Numbered from the stretch's first letter, positions 32,993 to 44,008 are shown. The stretch is DNA of 64,000 bases from Skermania piniformis (GCF_019285775.1 NZ_CP079105.1:1860001-1924000), one strand, 5' to 3'. A program made the numbers and translations. Notes: generated by a model from the letters alone, not told the origin.

Positions 32993-34915
32993 ATGCACAA
33001 CCCGGTCATCGACATTCTCAACGACGTGTACGAGCAGTGTCGGCCGGACACCGCGGGTGCCGTTGCCGACTACATCCCGGAGCTTTCCCGGGTCGATCCG
33101 GACTCGTTCGGGATCTGCTTGGCCACGACCGACGGCTTCGTCTACGAGATCGGGAATGTGGGTACCGAATTCACCATCCAGTCGATCTCCAAGCCGTTCA
33201 CCTACGGTTTGGCACTGGCCGACCGTGGAGTAGCTGCGGTCGCGGCCCGGATCGACGTCGAACCGTCGGGCGAGCCGTTCAACGAGATCAGCCTCGATCC
33301 GGACACCGAGCGGCCGCGCAACCCGATGATCAACGCGGGCGCGATCGCTGCGGCAGGACTGGTGGTCGGCGACTCCGCGGAGCACCGGTTCGAGCGGGTC
33401 CGGCAGTGCTACTCGCGCTACGCCGGTCGGCAGCTCGCCGTGGACGAGGCCGTGTACTCCTCGGAAGCTGTTACCGGCCACCGTAATCGGGCGATCGGTC
33501 ACATGCTGCGGTCGTTCGGCGTGGTCGACGACGCCGACGCTGCGGTCGATCTCTACTTCCGGCAGTGCTCGCTGATCGTCACCGGCCGCGATCTGGCAGC
33601 GATGGCCGTGACCCTGGCGAACAACGGCCGGCACCCGCTCACCGGGGAGCTGGCGCTGGCGCCGGAACTGGTCGAGCGGGTACTCAGCGTGATGACCACC
33701 TGCGGCATGTACGACGCCGCCGGCGCCTGGGTGACCTCGGTCGGGTTGCCGGCGAAAAGCGGTGTCGGCGGTGGTGTGCTCGCGGTGCTGCCGGGGCAGC
33801 TCGGCATCGCGGTGCACTCGCCCCGGCTCGACGAGCACGGCAACAGCGTGCGCGGCGTGCAGGCGTGCGGGGAGCTGTCCCGGCGACTCGAGCTGCATTT
33901 TCTGCACGTGCCGCGGGCCGCGCGGTCGTCGATCCGGTCCAGCTACACGGTGGTCGACGCGCCGTCGCGGCAGCGACGTTCACCGGCGGAAGTCGAGGTG
34001 CTGCAACGCTACGGGAATCGCGCGCGCACCTATGATCTGCACGGAGACCTGCTGTTCGCCGGCGCCGAAACCGCGGTGCGGGCCATTTCCGCGCAGGCCG
34101 GCGAGCTGGATGTGGTGGTGGTGAACGCGACTCGGGTCGACGAGGTCAGCACGGTCGCGGTCGATCTGTTCGCTGCGCTGAGTCGGGAGTTGACCCGGCT
34201 CGGTCGCCGATCGGCTCTGGTCGACCCGGACGGTGCGTTCGGTGACACTGGGCGCGGTGACACGATGCTCGGTGACACGGCGTCGTTCGACGAATCGGCA
34301 CCCGCCGGCGAGCGGCCGGTTTTCGTGTCGGCCGACGCGGCGGCCCGCTGGTGTGAGGAGATCCTGTTGGATCGCTACTGCGCGGACGGTCGCACGCCGG
34401 CGTCGGTCACGCTCGCGCAGCATCCGCTGGTCCAGGCGATTCCCGCGGCGCATCGGGCCGGATTCGTCGCGGAGTTCGAGCTGCGCAGCGCGGCCGCCGA
34501 CGACGTCCTCGTGCGCCGCGGTGATCGCCGTGCCGGATTGGTGCTGATCCTGCAGGGGAAGGTCGGCCTCACCCTGCCGACCGATGCCGGTGCCGGTTAC
34601 CCGATGACCACGTTGCCGGCCGGTACCTCGTTCGGCGAGCTTGCGCTGTTGACCGATGGTGCTGCATTCGGTGACGTACGGGCCGAGACCGAGGTACGAC
34701 TCGCGGTACTGCCGGCAGACCGATTCGAGCTGATCGCTGCGGCCACGCCGGCGGTGGCGCTCGCGCTGGTGCGCCGCTTGGCGGTCGACGCGCAAGAACA
34801 GCTGGAGGTGACGGTTCGGGCGGCCGGGGTCCGGGCCGGGGGTGTCACGGTCACCGGACGGTCGGCGTCGGAACGAACCGGCCCGGCTACCACTGCGACG
34901 GAAGGTGCCCCGTGA
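32993..34915 (+). CDS. glsA: glutaminase A fused to STAS-like and cyclic-nucleotide-binding-like domains
   Basis: 640 residues. Residues 1-305 are a serine-dependent beta-lactamase-fold glutaminase (catalytic Ser-x-x-Lys in QSISKPF at about 63-69; NPMINAGAI; AKSGVGGGV), converting glutamine to glutamate and ammonia. Residues about 335-430 resemble a STAS domain (RARTYDLHGDLLFAGAE). Residues about 495-600 resemble a CAP-ED domain, with FGELALL, but the usual phosphate-binding Pro-Arg-Ala-Ala is replaced by Ala-Ala-Phe-Gly, so nucleotide binding is doubtful. Plain glutaminases have about 310 residues. A degenerate triple GGTGACAC repeat lies near 34250. Probably regulated by a signal or by partner binding. 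Confidence 0.9.
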   Translation: MHNPVIDILNDVYEQCRPDTAGAVADYIPELSRVDPDSFGICLATTDGFVYEIGNVGTEFTIQSISKPFTYGLALADRGVAAVAARIDVEPSGEPFNEISLDPDTERPRNPMINAGAIAAAGLVVGDSAEHRFERVRQCYSRYAGRQLAVDEAVYSSEAVTGHRNRAIGHMLRSFGVVDDADAAVDLYFRQCSLIVTGRDLAAMAVTLANNGRHPLTGELALAPELVERVLSVMTTCGMYDAAGAWVTSVGLPAKSGVGGGVLAVLPGQLGIAVHSPRLDEHGNSVRGVQACGELSRRLELHFLHVPRAARSSIRSSYTVVDAPSRQRRSPAEVEVLQRYGNRARTYDLHGDLLFAGAETAVRAISAQAGELDVVVVNATRVDEVSTVAVDLFAALSRELTRLGRRSALVDPDGAFGDTGRGDTMLGDTASFDESAPAGERPVFVSADAAARWCEEILLDRYCADGRTPASVTLAQHPLVQAIPAAHRAGFVAEFELRSAAADDVLVRRGDRRAGLVLILQGKVGLTLPTDAGAGYPMTTLPAGTSFGELALLTDGAAFGDVRAETEVRLAVLPADRFELIAAATPAVALALVRRLAVDAQEQLEVTVRAAGVRAGGVTVTGRSASERTGPATTATEGAP

Positions 34916-35526
34916 AGCTCTACGCGGACTTACCGATTCGGCGAATCCGGCAGATCTCCAGCGACCTGTTCGTGGTCGGCTGGGTGGTGCTGTGGGCATA
35001 CGTCGGGTGGCTCGTCCACGACGTCACGATGACGCTGGCCGCGCCCGGCCGCACGCTCGAGTCGGCCGGCACCGGCTTCCGGGACCGGATGAACGGGGCC
35101 GGCGATGCCGTGGACGACCTGCCGCTGCTCGACGACCGCATCGCCGCCCCGTTTCGCAGCGTGTCCGGGGTCGGTGACCAGCTGAACTCCGCCGGGAGCG
35201 AGCTGATCGATGCGGTGGGCAAGCTGGCACTGGTACTCGGCTGGACCACCGCACTGATCCCCATCCTGATCGTGGTGGGGCTGTGGTCGGTGCTGCGGAT
35301 CCGGTTCATCCGCCAGGCCTCCGCAGCGCAGGGATTGATCGACGACGCGGCCGATCTGGATCTGTTCGCCCTGCGCGCACTCGCCCGGCAGCCGATGCCG
35401 CGGCTCGCCCGGATCTCGGCCGATCCCGGCGGCGCCTGGCGGCGGGGGGAGCCGGACGTAATCTACCGGCTGGCCGTGCTCGAGTTGCGTGACGCCGGTC
35501 TGCATCCGCCGAAATTACGGACCTGA
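34912..35526 (+). CDS. two-pass membrane protein of unknown function
   Basis: 204 residues starting at GTG 34912, overlapping the glutaminase stop by 4 nt. Two membrane segments (about residues 20-43 and 105-130) flank an extracytoplasmic loop of about 60 residues. A cytoplasmic C-terminal part contains ADLDLFALRALARQPMPRLARI. I do not recognise a catalytic motif. The overlap suggests it works with or near the fused glutaminase, but that is only inference. Confidence 0.78.
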   Translation: MKLYADLPIRRIRQISSDLFVVGWVVLWAYVGWLVHDVTMTLAAPGRTLESAGTGFRDRMNGAGDAVDDLPLLDDRIAAPFRSVSGVGDQLNSAGSELIDAVGKLALVLGWTTALIPILIVVGLWSVLRIRFIRQASAAQGLIDDAADLDLFALRALARQPMPRLARISADPGGAWRRGEPDVIYRLAVLELRDAGLHPPKLRT

Positions 35527-35603
35527 AGACGGTTTCGGGCGCGTCGCGCACCACGGTGATGCGTTACGTGCATACTGAGCCCGACCCGAGGAAAGGTGCA
35601 GCG

Positions 35604-35987
35604 GTGGGATTTCCGATGAGGTTGACCGGGCGGCCGCGGGCGGTGCTGATCGCCGCTGTCCGCCGGATCGGCCGGACGATGCAGAGCACGCTCGATGCAC
35701 TCGGCGCCGAGCCGCCGCTGCTGGTCGCCGAAACCGTCCCCGCCGACCGCGATCTCGCGACGATCAGGCAGGCGCAGCGGGCTGCGCTGGCCGGCCGGGA
35801 CTATGCCCTCGCCCGCCGGCTCGGCGACCTCGAAGCATCGCTGCTGCGGCAGAATCGGGCGGTGCCGGCGCCGCAGCCGATGCTGACCGCAACCACCGGG
35901 CGCAAACAGGTGAACCTGCAGCTGGAAGACATGCGGCAGCGGCTGTTGGCCAGCACGCCGCGGCCGGGGGCCGAGTCGGCCGACTGA
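35604..35987 (+). CDS. small basic protein of unknown function
   Basis: 127 residues starting at GTG 35604 with a strong AGGAAAGG site 7 nt upstream; an in-frame ATG near 35559 has none. The N-terminus is basic (RLTGRPRAVLIAAVRRIGR), followed by an Ala-rich helical region that could form a coiled coil (DLATIRQAQRAALAGRDYALARRLGDLEASLL). No catalytic motif or membrane segment. It stands alone between the glutaminase operon and the receiver protein. Confidence 0.65.
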   Translation: MGFPMRLTGRPRAVLIAAVRRIGRTMQSTLDALGAEPPLLVAETVPADRDLATIRQAQRAALAGRDYALARRLGDLEASLLRQNRAVPAPQPMLTATTGRKQVNLQLEDMRQRLLASTPRPGAESAD

Positions 35988-36036
35988 TCCTGCCATCTCG
36001 ACTCGGCATCCGGCCGGTATCCCCGGTGTCGGCGAG

Positions 36037-36042
36037 TAGCAT
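36037..36042 (+). promoter_or_regulatory. -10 element of the receiver-like gene, leaderless type
   Basis: TAGCAT is 8 nt before the GTG at 36051, with no ribosome-binding site between, which fits a leaderless message. Confidence 0.4.
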
Positions 36043-36050
36043 TTCGCGGC

Positions 36051-36479
36051 GTGGGCAATCCGGAGCTGGAGGCAGCCGAGCTGGATACAGCGCAGCCGGT
36101 CCGAATTCTCGTCTACAGCGACAACCCGCAGACCCGCACCGCGGTGATCTCGGCGCTCGGCCCGCGGCCCCATCCGGACCTGCCGCCGGTCGAGTACACC
36201 GAGGTGGCCACCGCGCCGGTCGTGGTGCAGCGCCTGGACGCCGGGGCTGCCGATCTGGTCATCCTCGACGGTGAGGCGACGCCCGCCGGCGGGTTGGGCC
36301 TGGCCCGGCAGCTCAAGGATGAAATCGCCGATTGCCCACCGGTGCTCGTGCTGACCGGTCGCCGCGACGATGCCTGGTTGGCCGATTGGTCGCGCGCCGA
36401 GGCGGCGGTACCGCACCCGCTCGACCCGTTCGAACTCGGTTCGGCCGTCATCGGCCTGCTCCGCACGAAATCGTCGTAG
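36051..36479 (+). CDS. stand-alone degenerate response-regulator receiver protein (Rv3143 type)
   Basis: 142 residues, a single CheY-like receiver with no output domain. The phospho-acceptor Asp is in VILDGEA (about residue 66), one acidic residue remains in VYSDN, and LVLTG supplies the Thr. The conserved Lys before Pro is replaced by His (AAVPHPLDP), so normal phosphorylation-driven switching is doubtful. It is very similar to Rv3143, which lies just upstream of nuoA in Mycobacterium tuberculosis, and it has the same place here. A function linked to complex I is plausible but untested. Confidence 0.85.
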   Translation: MGNPELEAAELDTAQPVRILVYSDNPQTRTAVISALGPRPHPDLPPVEYTEVATAPVVVQRLDAGAADLVILDGEATPAGGLGLARQLKDEIADCPPVLVLTGRRDDAWLADWSRAEAAVPHPLDPFELGSAVIGLLRTKSS

Positions 36480-36525
36480 TCATCCCCAAACCCACCGGCA
36501 TTCCCGGCTGGTGAGTAGGCTGTGT

Positions 36526-36553
36526 CTTAGCTCACAATGGCTTAACGCACAAT
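36526..36553. promoter_or_regulatory. direct repeat in the nuo promoter region
   Basis: CTTAGCTCACAAT (36526-36538) and CTTAACGCACAAT (36541-36553) match at 11 of 13 bases with a 15-bp period. They lie about 100 bp before nuoA in a 169-bp gap. A regulator binding direct repeats, or overlapping promoters, would explain them. Confidence 0.4.
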
Positions 36554-36648
36554 CGGGTGCCGGCTGACAGCCGAGTCACACACGATTCGCGGCCTGGCTG
36601 CGGAACGGAGGTTCGGGTGATCGGATCGGTGGGACGCGGGAGCCCGCG

Positions 36649-37014
36649 GTGAACGAGTTCGCGCCGATTCTGGTGCTCGGTGCGCTCGCCGCAGCGTTCG
36701 CGGTGTTCTCGGTGGTGCTCGCCGCCGTCGTCGGGCCGAAACGGTACAACCGGGCGAAACAGCAGGCCTACGAGTGCGGGATCGAGCCGCTGGAGCAGTC
36801 GGCAGCGAGTTCCGGGCTGCGGATCCCGGTGAAGTTCTACCTGACCGCGATGTTGTTCATCATCTTCGACATCGAGATCGTCTTTCTCTATCCGTGGGCG
36901 GTGCACTTCGACGCGTTGGGGATGTTCGGACTGGTTGCGATGGCGCTGTTCGTGGCGAATGTCTCGGTTGCCTACGCCTACGAATGGCGACGCGGCGGCC
37001 TGACCTGGGATTGA
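36649..37014 (+). CDS. nuoA: NADH-quinone oxidoreductase subunit A
   Basis: 121-residue membrane subunit of proton-pumping NADH dehydrogenase (complex I). Three membrane helices are visible, and the conserved YECGIEP loop (about residues 42-48) lies between helices 1 and 2. The start is GTG 36649; the ribosome-binding site is weak. First gene of the complete nuoA-N operon. Confidence 0.95.
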   Translation: MNEFAPILVLGALAAAFAVFSVVLAAVVGPKRYNRAKQQAYECGIEPLEQSAASSGLRIPVKFYLTAMLFIIFDIEIVFLYPWAVHFDALGMFGLVAMALFVANVSVAYAYEWRRGGLTWD

Positions 37015-37021
37015 GGGCACC

Positions 37022-37576
37022 GTGGGACTGGAAGAGAAGCTGCCGAGCGGGTTCCTGCTCAGTACCGTCGAGGGCCTCGCCGGCTACATGCGCAAAGGCT
37101 CGCTTTGGCCGGCGACGTTCGGGTTGGCCTGTTGCGCGATCGAGATGATGGCCACCGGCGGACCACGTTTCGACATCGCCCGATTCGGGATGGAGGCATT
37201 CCGGGCGTCGCCGCGGCAGGCCGACCTGATGATCGTGGCCGGTCGGGTGAGCCAGAAGATGGCGCCGGTGCTGCGCCAGGTGTACGACCAGATGACCGAG
37301 CCCAAATGGGTTCTGGCGATGGGGGTGTGCGCCTCCTCGGGTGGCATGTTCAACAACTACGCGATCGTGCAGGGGGTGGACCACATCGTGCCGGTGGACA
37401 TCTACCTGCCCGGCTGTCCGCCGCGGCCGGAGATGCTGCTGCACGCGATCCTCATGCTGCACCAGAAGATTCAGGACGAACCATTGGGGGTGAATCGGGT
37501 CGAGGCGATCCGCGCGGCCGAGGAGGCTGCGCTTGCGGCTCGGCCGACCATCGAGCTGAAGGGGCTGTTGCGGTGA
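37022..37576 (+). CDS. nuoB: NADH-quinone oxidoreductase subunit B
   Basis: 184 residues. Carries the N2 [4Fe-4S] cluster, the last in the chain to quinone: the adjacent Cys pair is in LACCAIEMM, the third Cys in GVCASSGG and the fourth in GCPPRPE. The start is GTG 37022, 7 nt after nuoA. The peripheral arm next to the membrane is its place in the complex. Confidence 0.96.
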   Translation: MGLEEKLPSGFLLSTVEGLAGYMRKGSLWPATFGLACCAIEMMATGGPRFDIARFGMEAFRASPRQADLMIVAGRVSQKMAPVLRQVYDQMTEPKWVLAMGVCASSGGMFNNYAIVQGVDHIVPVDIYLPGCPPRPEMLLHAILMLHQKIQDEPLGVNRVEAIRAAEEAALAARPTIELKGLLR

Positions 37577-38247
37577 CCGGGGACGCGGTGCCCGGCGACG
37601 AGCAGATCGGTACTCGGCGCGGGATGTTCGGGGTGCGGGGGAGCGGCGACACGTCCGGATACGGCGGTCTGGTTCGGCCGGTGCTGTTGCCGGGCAGCAC
37701 ACCCCGACCGTACGGCGGATATTTCGACGAGCTCGTGGATGCGCTGGCCGCAGCACTGGCGGAGCGATTCGAGGCGGCGATCGAACGGGTCGTGGTGTTC
37801 GCCGGGCAGCTCACCGTGCACGTGCGGCGCGGCCATCTGGTCTCGGTGGCGCAGCAGCTGCGTGACGATCCGGCGTTGCGGTTCGAGCTCAGCCTCGGTC
37901 TCAACGGGGTGCACTACCCGGCCGACGCCGGTCGCGAGCTGCACGCGGTGTACCCGCTGATGTCGATCACGCACAACCGCCGGATGATGCTGGAAGTAGC
38001 TGCTCCGGAAGATGATCCGCATATCCCGTCGCTGTACGGGGTGTATCCGACCACCGACTGGCACGAGCGGGAGGCCTACGACTTCTTCGGCATCGTCTTC
38101 GACGGGCACCCCTCGCTCACGCGGATCGAGATGCCCGACGATTGGGTCGGCCATCCGCAGCGTAAGGACTATCCGCTCGGCGGAATTCCGGTCGAGTACC
38201 TCGGCGCGCGGATACCCCCGCCGGACGAGCGGAGGGCCTACAGCTGA
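37573..38247 (+). CDS. nuoC: NADH-quinone oxidoreductase subunit C
   Basis: 224 residues. Structural subunit of the peripheral arm, recognised by [23 protein letters not shown] and the C-terminal RKDYPLGG. The N-terminus (about 50 residues, Gly-rich) is longer than in many homologues, as is common in actinobacteria. GTG 37573 overlaps the nuoB stop by 4 nt. Confidence 0.95.
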   Translation: MTGDAVPGDEQIGTRRGMFGVRGSGDTSGYGGLVRPVLLPGSTPRPYGGYFDELVDALAAALAERFEAAIERVVVFAGQLTVHVRRGHLVSVAQQLRDDPALRFELSLGLNGVHYPADAGRELHAVYPLMSITHNRRMMLEVAAPEDDPHIPSLYGVYPTTDWHEREAYDFFGIVFDGHPSLTRIEMPDDWVGHPQRKDYPLGGIPVEYLGARIPPPDERRAYS

Positions 38248-39536
38248 TGGCGGAGGACGAGACGGTGCTGACCGCAACCGGTCAGGACTGGGACACGGTG
38301 GTGGCGGCGGCGCATGCCGACGAGCGGATCGTGGTCAACATGGGCCCGCAGCACCCGTCGACCCACGGTGTGCTCCGACTGATCCTGGAGCTGGACGGGG
38401 AGACGGTGACGACCGCCCGGTGCGGAATCGGCTACCTGCACACCGGGATCGAGAAGAACCTCGAATACCGGAACTGGATTCAGGCGGTCACCTTCGTGAC
38501 CCGGATGGACTACCTGTCGCCGTTCTTCAACGAGACCGCCTACTGCCTGGCCGTCGAGCGGCTGCTCGGTGTCACCGAGGCGATTCCGGAGCGGGCCGAG
38601 GTGATCCGGGTGCTGCTGATGGAGCTGAACCGGGTCTCGTCCCATCTGGTCGCGCTGGCGACCGGCGGCATGGAGCTCGGTGCGGTCACCGCGATGCTGT
38701 TCGGTTTCCGGGAGCGGGAACTGGTGCTCGACGTGTTCGAGACGATCACCGGACTCCGGATGAACCATGCCTACGTCCGGCCGGGCGGGTTGGCCCAGGA
38801 TCTGCCGGACGACGGCGTGCAGAAGGTTCGGGAGCTGCTGGACCTGTTGCCGAAACGACTGCGCGACATGGAGGATCTGCTCAACGAGAACAGCATCTGG
38901 CGGGCCCGCACGGAGAACGTCGGTTACCTCGATCTGGCCGGCTGTATGGCGTTGGGGGTGACCGGGCCGATGCTGCGCGCCACCGGCCTGCCGCACGACC
39001 TGCGTAAGTCCCAGCCCTACTGCGGCTACGAAAACTACGAGTTCGAGGTGCAGACGACGACGGGCTGTGATGCCTACGGCCGCTATCTGATCCGGGTGCG
39101 GGAGATGCGTGAGTCGCTGAAGATCGTCGAGCAGTGTCTGGACCGGCTGCGCCCCGGCCCGGTGATGATCGAGGACGCCAAGCTGGCCTGGCCCGCCGAC
39201 CTGAAGTTGGGTCCGGACGGGCTGGGCAACTCGCCGGCACATATCGCGAAGATCATGGGCACCTCGATGGAAGGGCTGATCCATCATTTCAAGCTGGTCA
39301 CCGAGGGAATGCAGGTGCCGGCCGGACAGGTGTACGTAGCGGTCGAGTCGCCGCGCGGCGAGCTGGGGGTGCATGTGGTCAGCGACGGCGGCACCCGCCC
39401 GTACCGGGTGCACTTTCGCGATCCGTCGTTCACCAACCTGCAGTCGGTCGCAGTGACCTGCGAAGGCGGCATGATCGCGGACGTGATCGCCGCGGTGGCC
39501 AGCATCGATCCGGTAATGGGTGGAGTGGACCGATGA
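38247..39536 (+). CDS. nuoD: NADH-quinone oxidoreductase subunit D
   Basis: 429 residues, the 49-kDa subunit that helps form the quinone pocket. Landmarks are [13 protein letters not shown] near residue 35, the ELNRVSSHL stretch and the C-terminal DPVMGGVDR. It derives from the hydrogenase large subunit but lacks the Ni ligands. ATG 38247 overlaps the nuoC stop by 1 nt. Confidence 0.97.
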   Translation: MAEDETVLTATGQDWDTVVAAAHADERIVVNMGPQHPSTHGVLRLILELDGETVTTARCGIGYLHTGIEKNLEYRNWIQAVTFVTRMDYLSPFFNETAYCLAVERLLGVTEAIPERAEVIRVLLMELNRVSSHLVALATGGMELGAVTAMLFGFRERELVLDVFETITGLRMNHAYVRPGGLAQDLPDDGVQKVRELLDLLPKRLRDMEDLLNENSIWRARTENVGYLDLAGCMALGVTGPMLRATGLPHDLRKSQPYCGYENYEFEVQTTTGCDAYGRYLIRVREMRESLKIVEQCLDRLRPGPVMIEDAKLAWPADLKLGPDGLGNSPAHIAKIMGTSMEGLIHHFKLVTEGMQVPAGQVYVAVESPRGELGVHVVSDGGTRPYRVHFRDPSFTNLQSVAVTCEGGMIADVIAAVASIDPVMGGVDR

Positions 39537-40312
39537 ACATTTCGGCGAACCGGACGAACGGTCGAGTGCTGATCCCGTTGGGTCGCCCGGCAGACGAGCC
39601 GGGGGTGTTGCCGCAGCGTGCGGCTCGCACCGGCTATCCGGCCGAGGTGGCCGACCGGTTGCGGCGGGATGCCGCCGAGATCGTCGCCCGTTACCCACAC
39701 CCGCGATCGGCGCTGCTGCCGCTGCTGCACCTGGTGCAGGCCGAGGACAGCTTCATCACCCCGGCCGGCGTCGAATTCTGCGCGCAGCAGCTGGATCTCA
39801 CCCCGGCAGAGGTGGCCTCGGTGGCGACCTTCTACACGATGTACCGGCGGCGACCGACCGGCACCTATTACGTCGGGGTCTGCACCAACACGCTGTGCGC
39901 GGTGCTGGGTGGCGACGAGATCCTGGCGGCCCTGCGATCGCATCTCGACCTGACCGAGCCCGGTCACGACGCGGGCGCTGCCGACCCCGATCCGGCCGAT
40001 ACGACCGCCGACGGCAGCATCACGTTGTCCCATGTCGAATGCAATGCCGCGTGCGACTACGCGCCGGTGGTGATGGTGAACTGGGAGTTCTTCGACAACC
40101 AGACCCCGGACTCGGCCCGCGCCCTGGTCGACGATCTGGCGGCCGGCGCGCCGGTGACCCCGTCTCGAGGCGGCCGGCTGGCCACGTTCACCGAAACCGC
40201 GCGGATCCTGGCCGGCTTCCCGGACCCGCATCCAGGCGCGTTGGACGGCAACGCCGGGGCGGCGACGTTGGCCGGGCTGCGCGCAGCCGGACTGCCCGGA
40301 GCGGAGGACTGA
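39533..40312 (+). CDS. nuoE: NADH-quinone oxidoreductase subunit E
   Basis: 259 residues with a thioredoxin-like [2Fe-2S] domain; the four Cys are in GVCTNTLC and VECNAACD. An Asp/Pro-rich insertion (about residues 140-162) lies between the two Cys pairs, and the C-terminus is extended. ATG 39533 overlaps the nuoD stop by 4 nt. It passes electrons beside NuoF in the NADH-oxidising module. Confidence 0.95.
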   Translation: MNISANRTNGRVLIPLGRPADEPGVLPQRAARTGYPAEVADRLRRDAAEIVARYPHPRSALLPLLHLVQAEDSFITPAGVEFCAQQLDLTPAEVASVATFYTMYRRRPTGTYYVGVCTNTLCAVLGGDEILAALRSHLDLTEPGHDAGAADPDPADTTADGSITLSHVECNAACDYAPVVMVNWEFFDNQTPDSARALVDDLAAGAPVTPSRGGRLATFTETARILAGFPDPHPGALDGNAGAATLAGLRAAGLPGAED

Positions 40313-40313
40313 G

Positions 40314-41624
40314 ATGTCGCTGACGCCGGTGCTGAGTCGGTACTGGGACGAGCCGAATTCGTGGACGCTGGACACCTACCGGCGGCACCGCGGCTACGTC
40401 GCGCTCGGCGACGCGCTTCGGATGTCGCCGGACGACGTGATAACGCTGGTCAAGAGCTCCGGCCTGCGCGGTCGGGGCGGGGCCGGGTTTCCGACCGGCA
40501 CCAAGTGGGGTTTTATTCCGCAGCAGCCGGGTCCGGACGGCAGCAGTCCGCCGCACTACCTGGTGGTGAACGCCGACGAGTCCGAACCGGGCACCTGCAA
40601 GGACATCCCGCTGATGCTGGCCACCCCGCACGCGCTGATCGAAGGCGCGATCATCGCCGCCTACGCCATCCGGGCCCGACACGCGTTCGTCTATCTACGT
40701 GGTGAGGTGGTCGGCGTGCTGCGCCGGCTGCAGGCGGCCACCGCCCAGGCCTACACCGCGGGCTATCTGGGCCGCGACATCCTCGGCAGCGGTTTCGATC
40801 TGGACCTGGTCGTGCATGCCGGCGCCGGTGCCTACATCTGCGGCGAGGAGACCGCATTGCTGGATTCACTCGAGGGCCGACGGGGCCAGCCGCGGCTACG
40901 TCCGCCGTTTCCGGCGGTCGCCGGGCTGTACGCCTGCCCGACCGTGGTGAACAATGTCGAGTCGATCGCGAGCGTACCCCCGATCATCCGGCGCGGGGTG
41001 GACTGGTTCCGGTCGATGGGCAGCGAACGCTCACCCGGTTTCACCCTCTACTCGCTGTCCGGACATGTCACCAGGCCCGGCCAGTACGAGGCCCCGCTCG
41101 GGGTCACCCTGCGCGAGTTGCTCGGCTTCGCCGGCGGTGTCCGGGCCGGACACGAGCTGAAGTTCTGGACCCCGGGCGGGTCGTCGACGCCCCTGCTCAC
41201 CGCCGAACACCTCGACGTACCACTCGATTACGAGGGCGTAGCCGGGGTGGGGTCGATGTTGGGGACCAAGGCGTTGCAGATCTTCGACGAAACCACCTGT
41301 GTGGTGCGCGCCGTGCTGCGATGGATCGAGTTCTACGCGCACGAATCGTGCGGCAAGTGCACTCCGTGTCGGGAGGGCACCTACTGGCTGGTCCAGCTGC
41401 TGCGCGGGTTCGAGAACGGCACCGCCACCGAGGCCGACCTGGCGACCCTGGCCGATGTCGCCGGCTCGATCGACGGCAAGTCGTTCTGCGCGCTCGGCGA
41501 CGGGGCAGCCAGCCCGATCACCTCGTCGCTGAAGCACTTTCGGGACGAATATCGCACCCACATCGCCGGTGGCTGTCCGCTGGACCCACGCCGGTCCACC
41601 GTGTTCGAGGGAGTCACCGTATGA
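40314..41624 (+). CDS. nuoF: NADH-quinone oxidoreductase subunit F
   Basis: 436 residues, the NADH- and FMN-binding subunit. [15 protein letters not shown] at about residue 56 and [19 protein letters not shown] at about 166 bind NADH and FMN. The N3 [4Fe-4S] cluster Cys are in [12 protein letters not shown] plus a distal Cys in [11 protein letters not shown] 40314 is 1 nt after nuoE. Confidence 0.97.
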   Translation: MSLTPVLSRYWDEPNSWTLDTYRRHRGYVALGDALRMSPDDVITLVKSSGLRGRGGAGFPTGTKWGFIPQQPGPDGSSPPHYLVVNADESEPGTCKDIPLMLATPHALIEGAIIAAYAIRARHAFVYLRGEVVGVLRRLQAATAQAYTAGYLGRDILGSGFDLDLVVHAGAGAYICGEETALLDSLEGRRGQPRLRPPFPAVAGLYACPTVVNNVESIASVPPIIRRGVDWFRSMGSERSPGFTLYSLSGHVTRPGQYEAPLGVTLRELLGFAGGVRAGHELKFWTPGGSSTPLLTAEHLDVPLDYEGVAGVGSMLGTKALQIFDETTCVVRAVLRWIEFYAHESCGKCTPCREGTYWLVQLLRGFENGTATEADLATLADVAGSIDGKSFCALGDGAASPITSSLKHFRDEYRTHIAGGCPLDPRRSTVFEGVTV

Positions 41625-44008
41625 CCGGAGACGAACCGAGCGACAACTCGGTGTCGCTGACGATCGACGGGGCGCCGGTGCGGGTGCCGTCCGGCACGCT
41701 GGTGATCCGGGCCGCGGAGACCGTCGGGGTGCAGATCCCGCGGTTCTGCGACCATCCGCTGCTCGACCCGGTCGGTGCGTGCCGGCAGTGTCTGGTCGAG
41801 GTGGTGGGTCAACGGAAACCGGTCGCCTCCTGCACGATTCCGGTGACCGAGGGGATGGAGGTACACACCCAGCTCAGTTCCCCGGTGGCGGCGCGGGCGC
41901 AACGCGACGTGATGGAGCTGTTGCTGATCAATCATCCGCTGGACTGCCCGGTGTGCGACAAGGGGGGCGAGTGCCCGCTGCAGAACCAGGCGATGTCGAC
42001 CGGGCGCGCCGAATCCCGGTTCCACGGGGTCAAGCGCACCTTCCCGAAACCGATCGCGATCTCCGAACAGGTGCTGCTCGATCGGGAACGGTGCGTGCAG
42101 TGCGCCCGCTGCACCCGGTTTTCCGAGCAGATCGCAGGGGATCCGTTCATCGAACTGATGGAGCGGGGCGCCGCCGAGCAGGTAGGCATCTACGACGGGC
42201 CGGTGACCGGGCCGGACGGGCACACCGACGGCGCGCCGTTCGACTCCTACTTCTCCGGAAACGCGGTGCAGATCTGCCCGGTCGGTGCCCTGACCGGCAC
42301 GGCCTACCGGTTCCGGGCCCGTCCGTTCGACCTGGTGTCCAGCCCGAGCGTATGCGAGCACTGCGCGAGTGGCTGTGCGCAGCGCACCGACCACCGGCGG
42401 GGCACCGTGTTGCGGCGGCTCGCCGGCGACGACCCGCAGGTCAACCAGGAGTGGAACTGTGACAAGGGCCGCTGGGCGTTCGGCTATCCGACCCTGCCGG
42501 ACCGGCTGACCACACCGTTGGTCGCCGGCGAGCCGGTGTCGTGGGCGCACGCGCTGGCGGTCGCCGCGACCGGCCTCGGCGGAGCGCGCGGTCGGACCGG
42601 CGTCCTGGTCGGCGGCCGGGTCGGCTACGAGGATGCCTACGCCTATACGAAGTTTGCTCGGATCGTGCTGCGCTCCAACGACATCGACTTCCGGGCACGG
42701 GCACACTCGATCGAGGAATCCGGCTTCCTCGCCGCTCGGATCGCCGGTCGGCCGCTGGCCGTCGGCTATGCCGACCTGGTGGCGGCCGACACCGTGCTGC
42801 TGGCCGGTCTCGAGCCCGAGGACGAGTCGCCGATCGTCGCGCTGCGGTTACGCCGTGCGGTTCGCGCCGGTAGCTTGCGGGTGTATTCGATTGCGCCGTA
42901 TGCCAGTCGCGGGCTGCGCAAGCTGGCCGGACGGTTGATCGCGACGGTGCCGGGCGCCGAGGCGCAGGCGCTCGCGGGAGCCGACGACCTGCTGGGCCCG
43001 GCCTCGGTGATCGTCGTGGGCGAACGACTGGCGGCGGCTCGGGGGGCGCTGACCGCGGCCGCTCGACTCGCCGACCGGACCGGTGCGAAACTGGCCTGGA
43101 TTCCGCGTCGCGCCGGTGAGCGCGGCGCACTGGAGGCCGGGGCGATGCCCGAGCTGTTGCCCGGTGGTCGTCCGGTCGACGATGCAATAGCACGGGCACA
43201 GGTGGCGCGGGTCTGGGGTGTGCCCGACCTGCCGACCGACCTCGGCAGCCACACCGGCCGGATGTGCGCGGCCGATACCCGCGCGTTCCTGGTCGGCGGG
43301 GTGGACCCGGCCGATCTGCCCCAGCCACGGGACATGCTCGCTGCGCTGTCCGCGGCACCGTTCGTGGTGAGCCTGGAGCTACGCACGAGTGCGGTGACCG
43401 AGCTCGCCGACGTCGTGTTCCCGGTGGCGGCCGTCGTGGAGAAGGCCGGAACGTTCCTCGACTGGGAGGGGCGCCCGCGTCCGTTCGAGGCGGCGTTGCG
43501 GACCGCGGCGATGTCGGATCATCGCGTACTCGACGCGATCGCGCGGGAGCTGGGGGACTCGATCGATACCGGCGACCTCGCTGCGATCCGCCGCGAGCTC
43601 GCCGAACTGGGCAGTTGGGACGGCACGCCGGGCGCCGAGCACGGGGTGCATCCGGTGCCGGCGCCGCGGCTGATGCCGGGCGAGGCGATCCTGGCCACCT
43701 GGCATCAGCTGCTCGATCTGGGCCGGCTACAGGACGGCGATGGCAATCTCGCGGCAACCGCGCGTCGTCCGGTCGCCCGGATCTCGCCCGGCACCGCTGC
43801 CGGGATCGACGTCGGGCCGGGTGCCGAGCTGACCGTGTCCACCGACACCGGTGCGGTGTGCTTGCCGGTGGTGATCACCGAGATGCCCGACGATGTGGTC
43901 TGGCTGCCGCAGAACTCGCCGGGCAGCCGGGTGTACCGCAGCCTCGGGGTGACCGCCGGCGCTGTCGTTCGGATCGGCGCCGCCGTTCGGCTCGGTACGG
44001 AGCGGTGA
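41621..44008 (+). CDS. nuoG: NADH-quinone oxidoreductase subunit G
   Basis: 795 residues. The N-terminal ferredoxin-like domain has a [2Fe-2S] cluster ([17 protein letters not shown]) and the [4Fe-4S] clusters of the electron chain ([19 protein letters not shown]). The CEHCASGC motif around residue 246 probably binds the extra N7 cluster. The remaining 500 residues are a molybdopterin-oxidoreductase-like domain without catalytic role. ATG 41621 overlaps the nuoF stop by 4 nt. Confidence 0.96.
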   Translation: MTGDEPSDNSVSLTIDGAPVRVPSGTLVIRAAETVGVQIPRFCDHPLLDPVGACRQCLVEVVGQRKPVASCTIPVTEGMEVHTQLSSPVAARAQRDVMELLLINHPLDCPVCDKGGECPLQNQAMSTGRAESRFHGVKRTFPKPIAISEQVLLDRERCVQCARCTRFSEQIAGDPFIELMERGAAEQVGIYDGPVTGPDGHTDGAPFDSYFSGNAVQICPVGALTGTAYRFRARPFDLVSSPSVCEHCASGCAQRTDHRRGTVLRRLAGDDPQVNQEWNCDKGRWAFGYPTLPDRLTTPLVAGEPVSWAHALAVAATGLGGARGRTGVLVGGRVGYEDAYAYTKFARIVLRSNDIDFRARAHSIEESGFLAARIAGRPLAVGYADLVAADTVLLAGLEPEDESPIVALRLRRAVRAGSLRVYSIAPYASRGLRKLAGRLIATVPGAEAQALAGADDLLGPASVIVVGERLAAARGALTAAARLADRTGAKLAWIPRRAGERGALEAGAMPELLPGGRPVDDAIARAQVARVWGVPDLPTDLGSHTGRMCAADTRAFLVGGVDPADLPQPRDMLAALSAAPFVVSLELRTSAVTELADVVFPVAAVVEKAGTFLDWEGRPRPFEAALRTAAMSDHRVLDAIARELGDSIDTGDLAAIRRELAELGSWDGTPGAEHGVHPVPAPRLMPGEAILATWHQLLDLGRLQDGDGNLAATARRPVARISPGTAAGIDVGPGAELTVSTDTGAVCLPVVITEMPDDVVWLPQNSPGSRVYRSLGVTAGAVVRIGAAVRLGTER

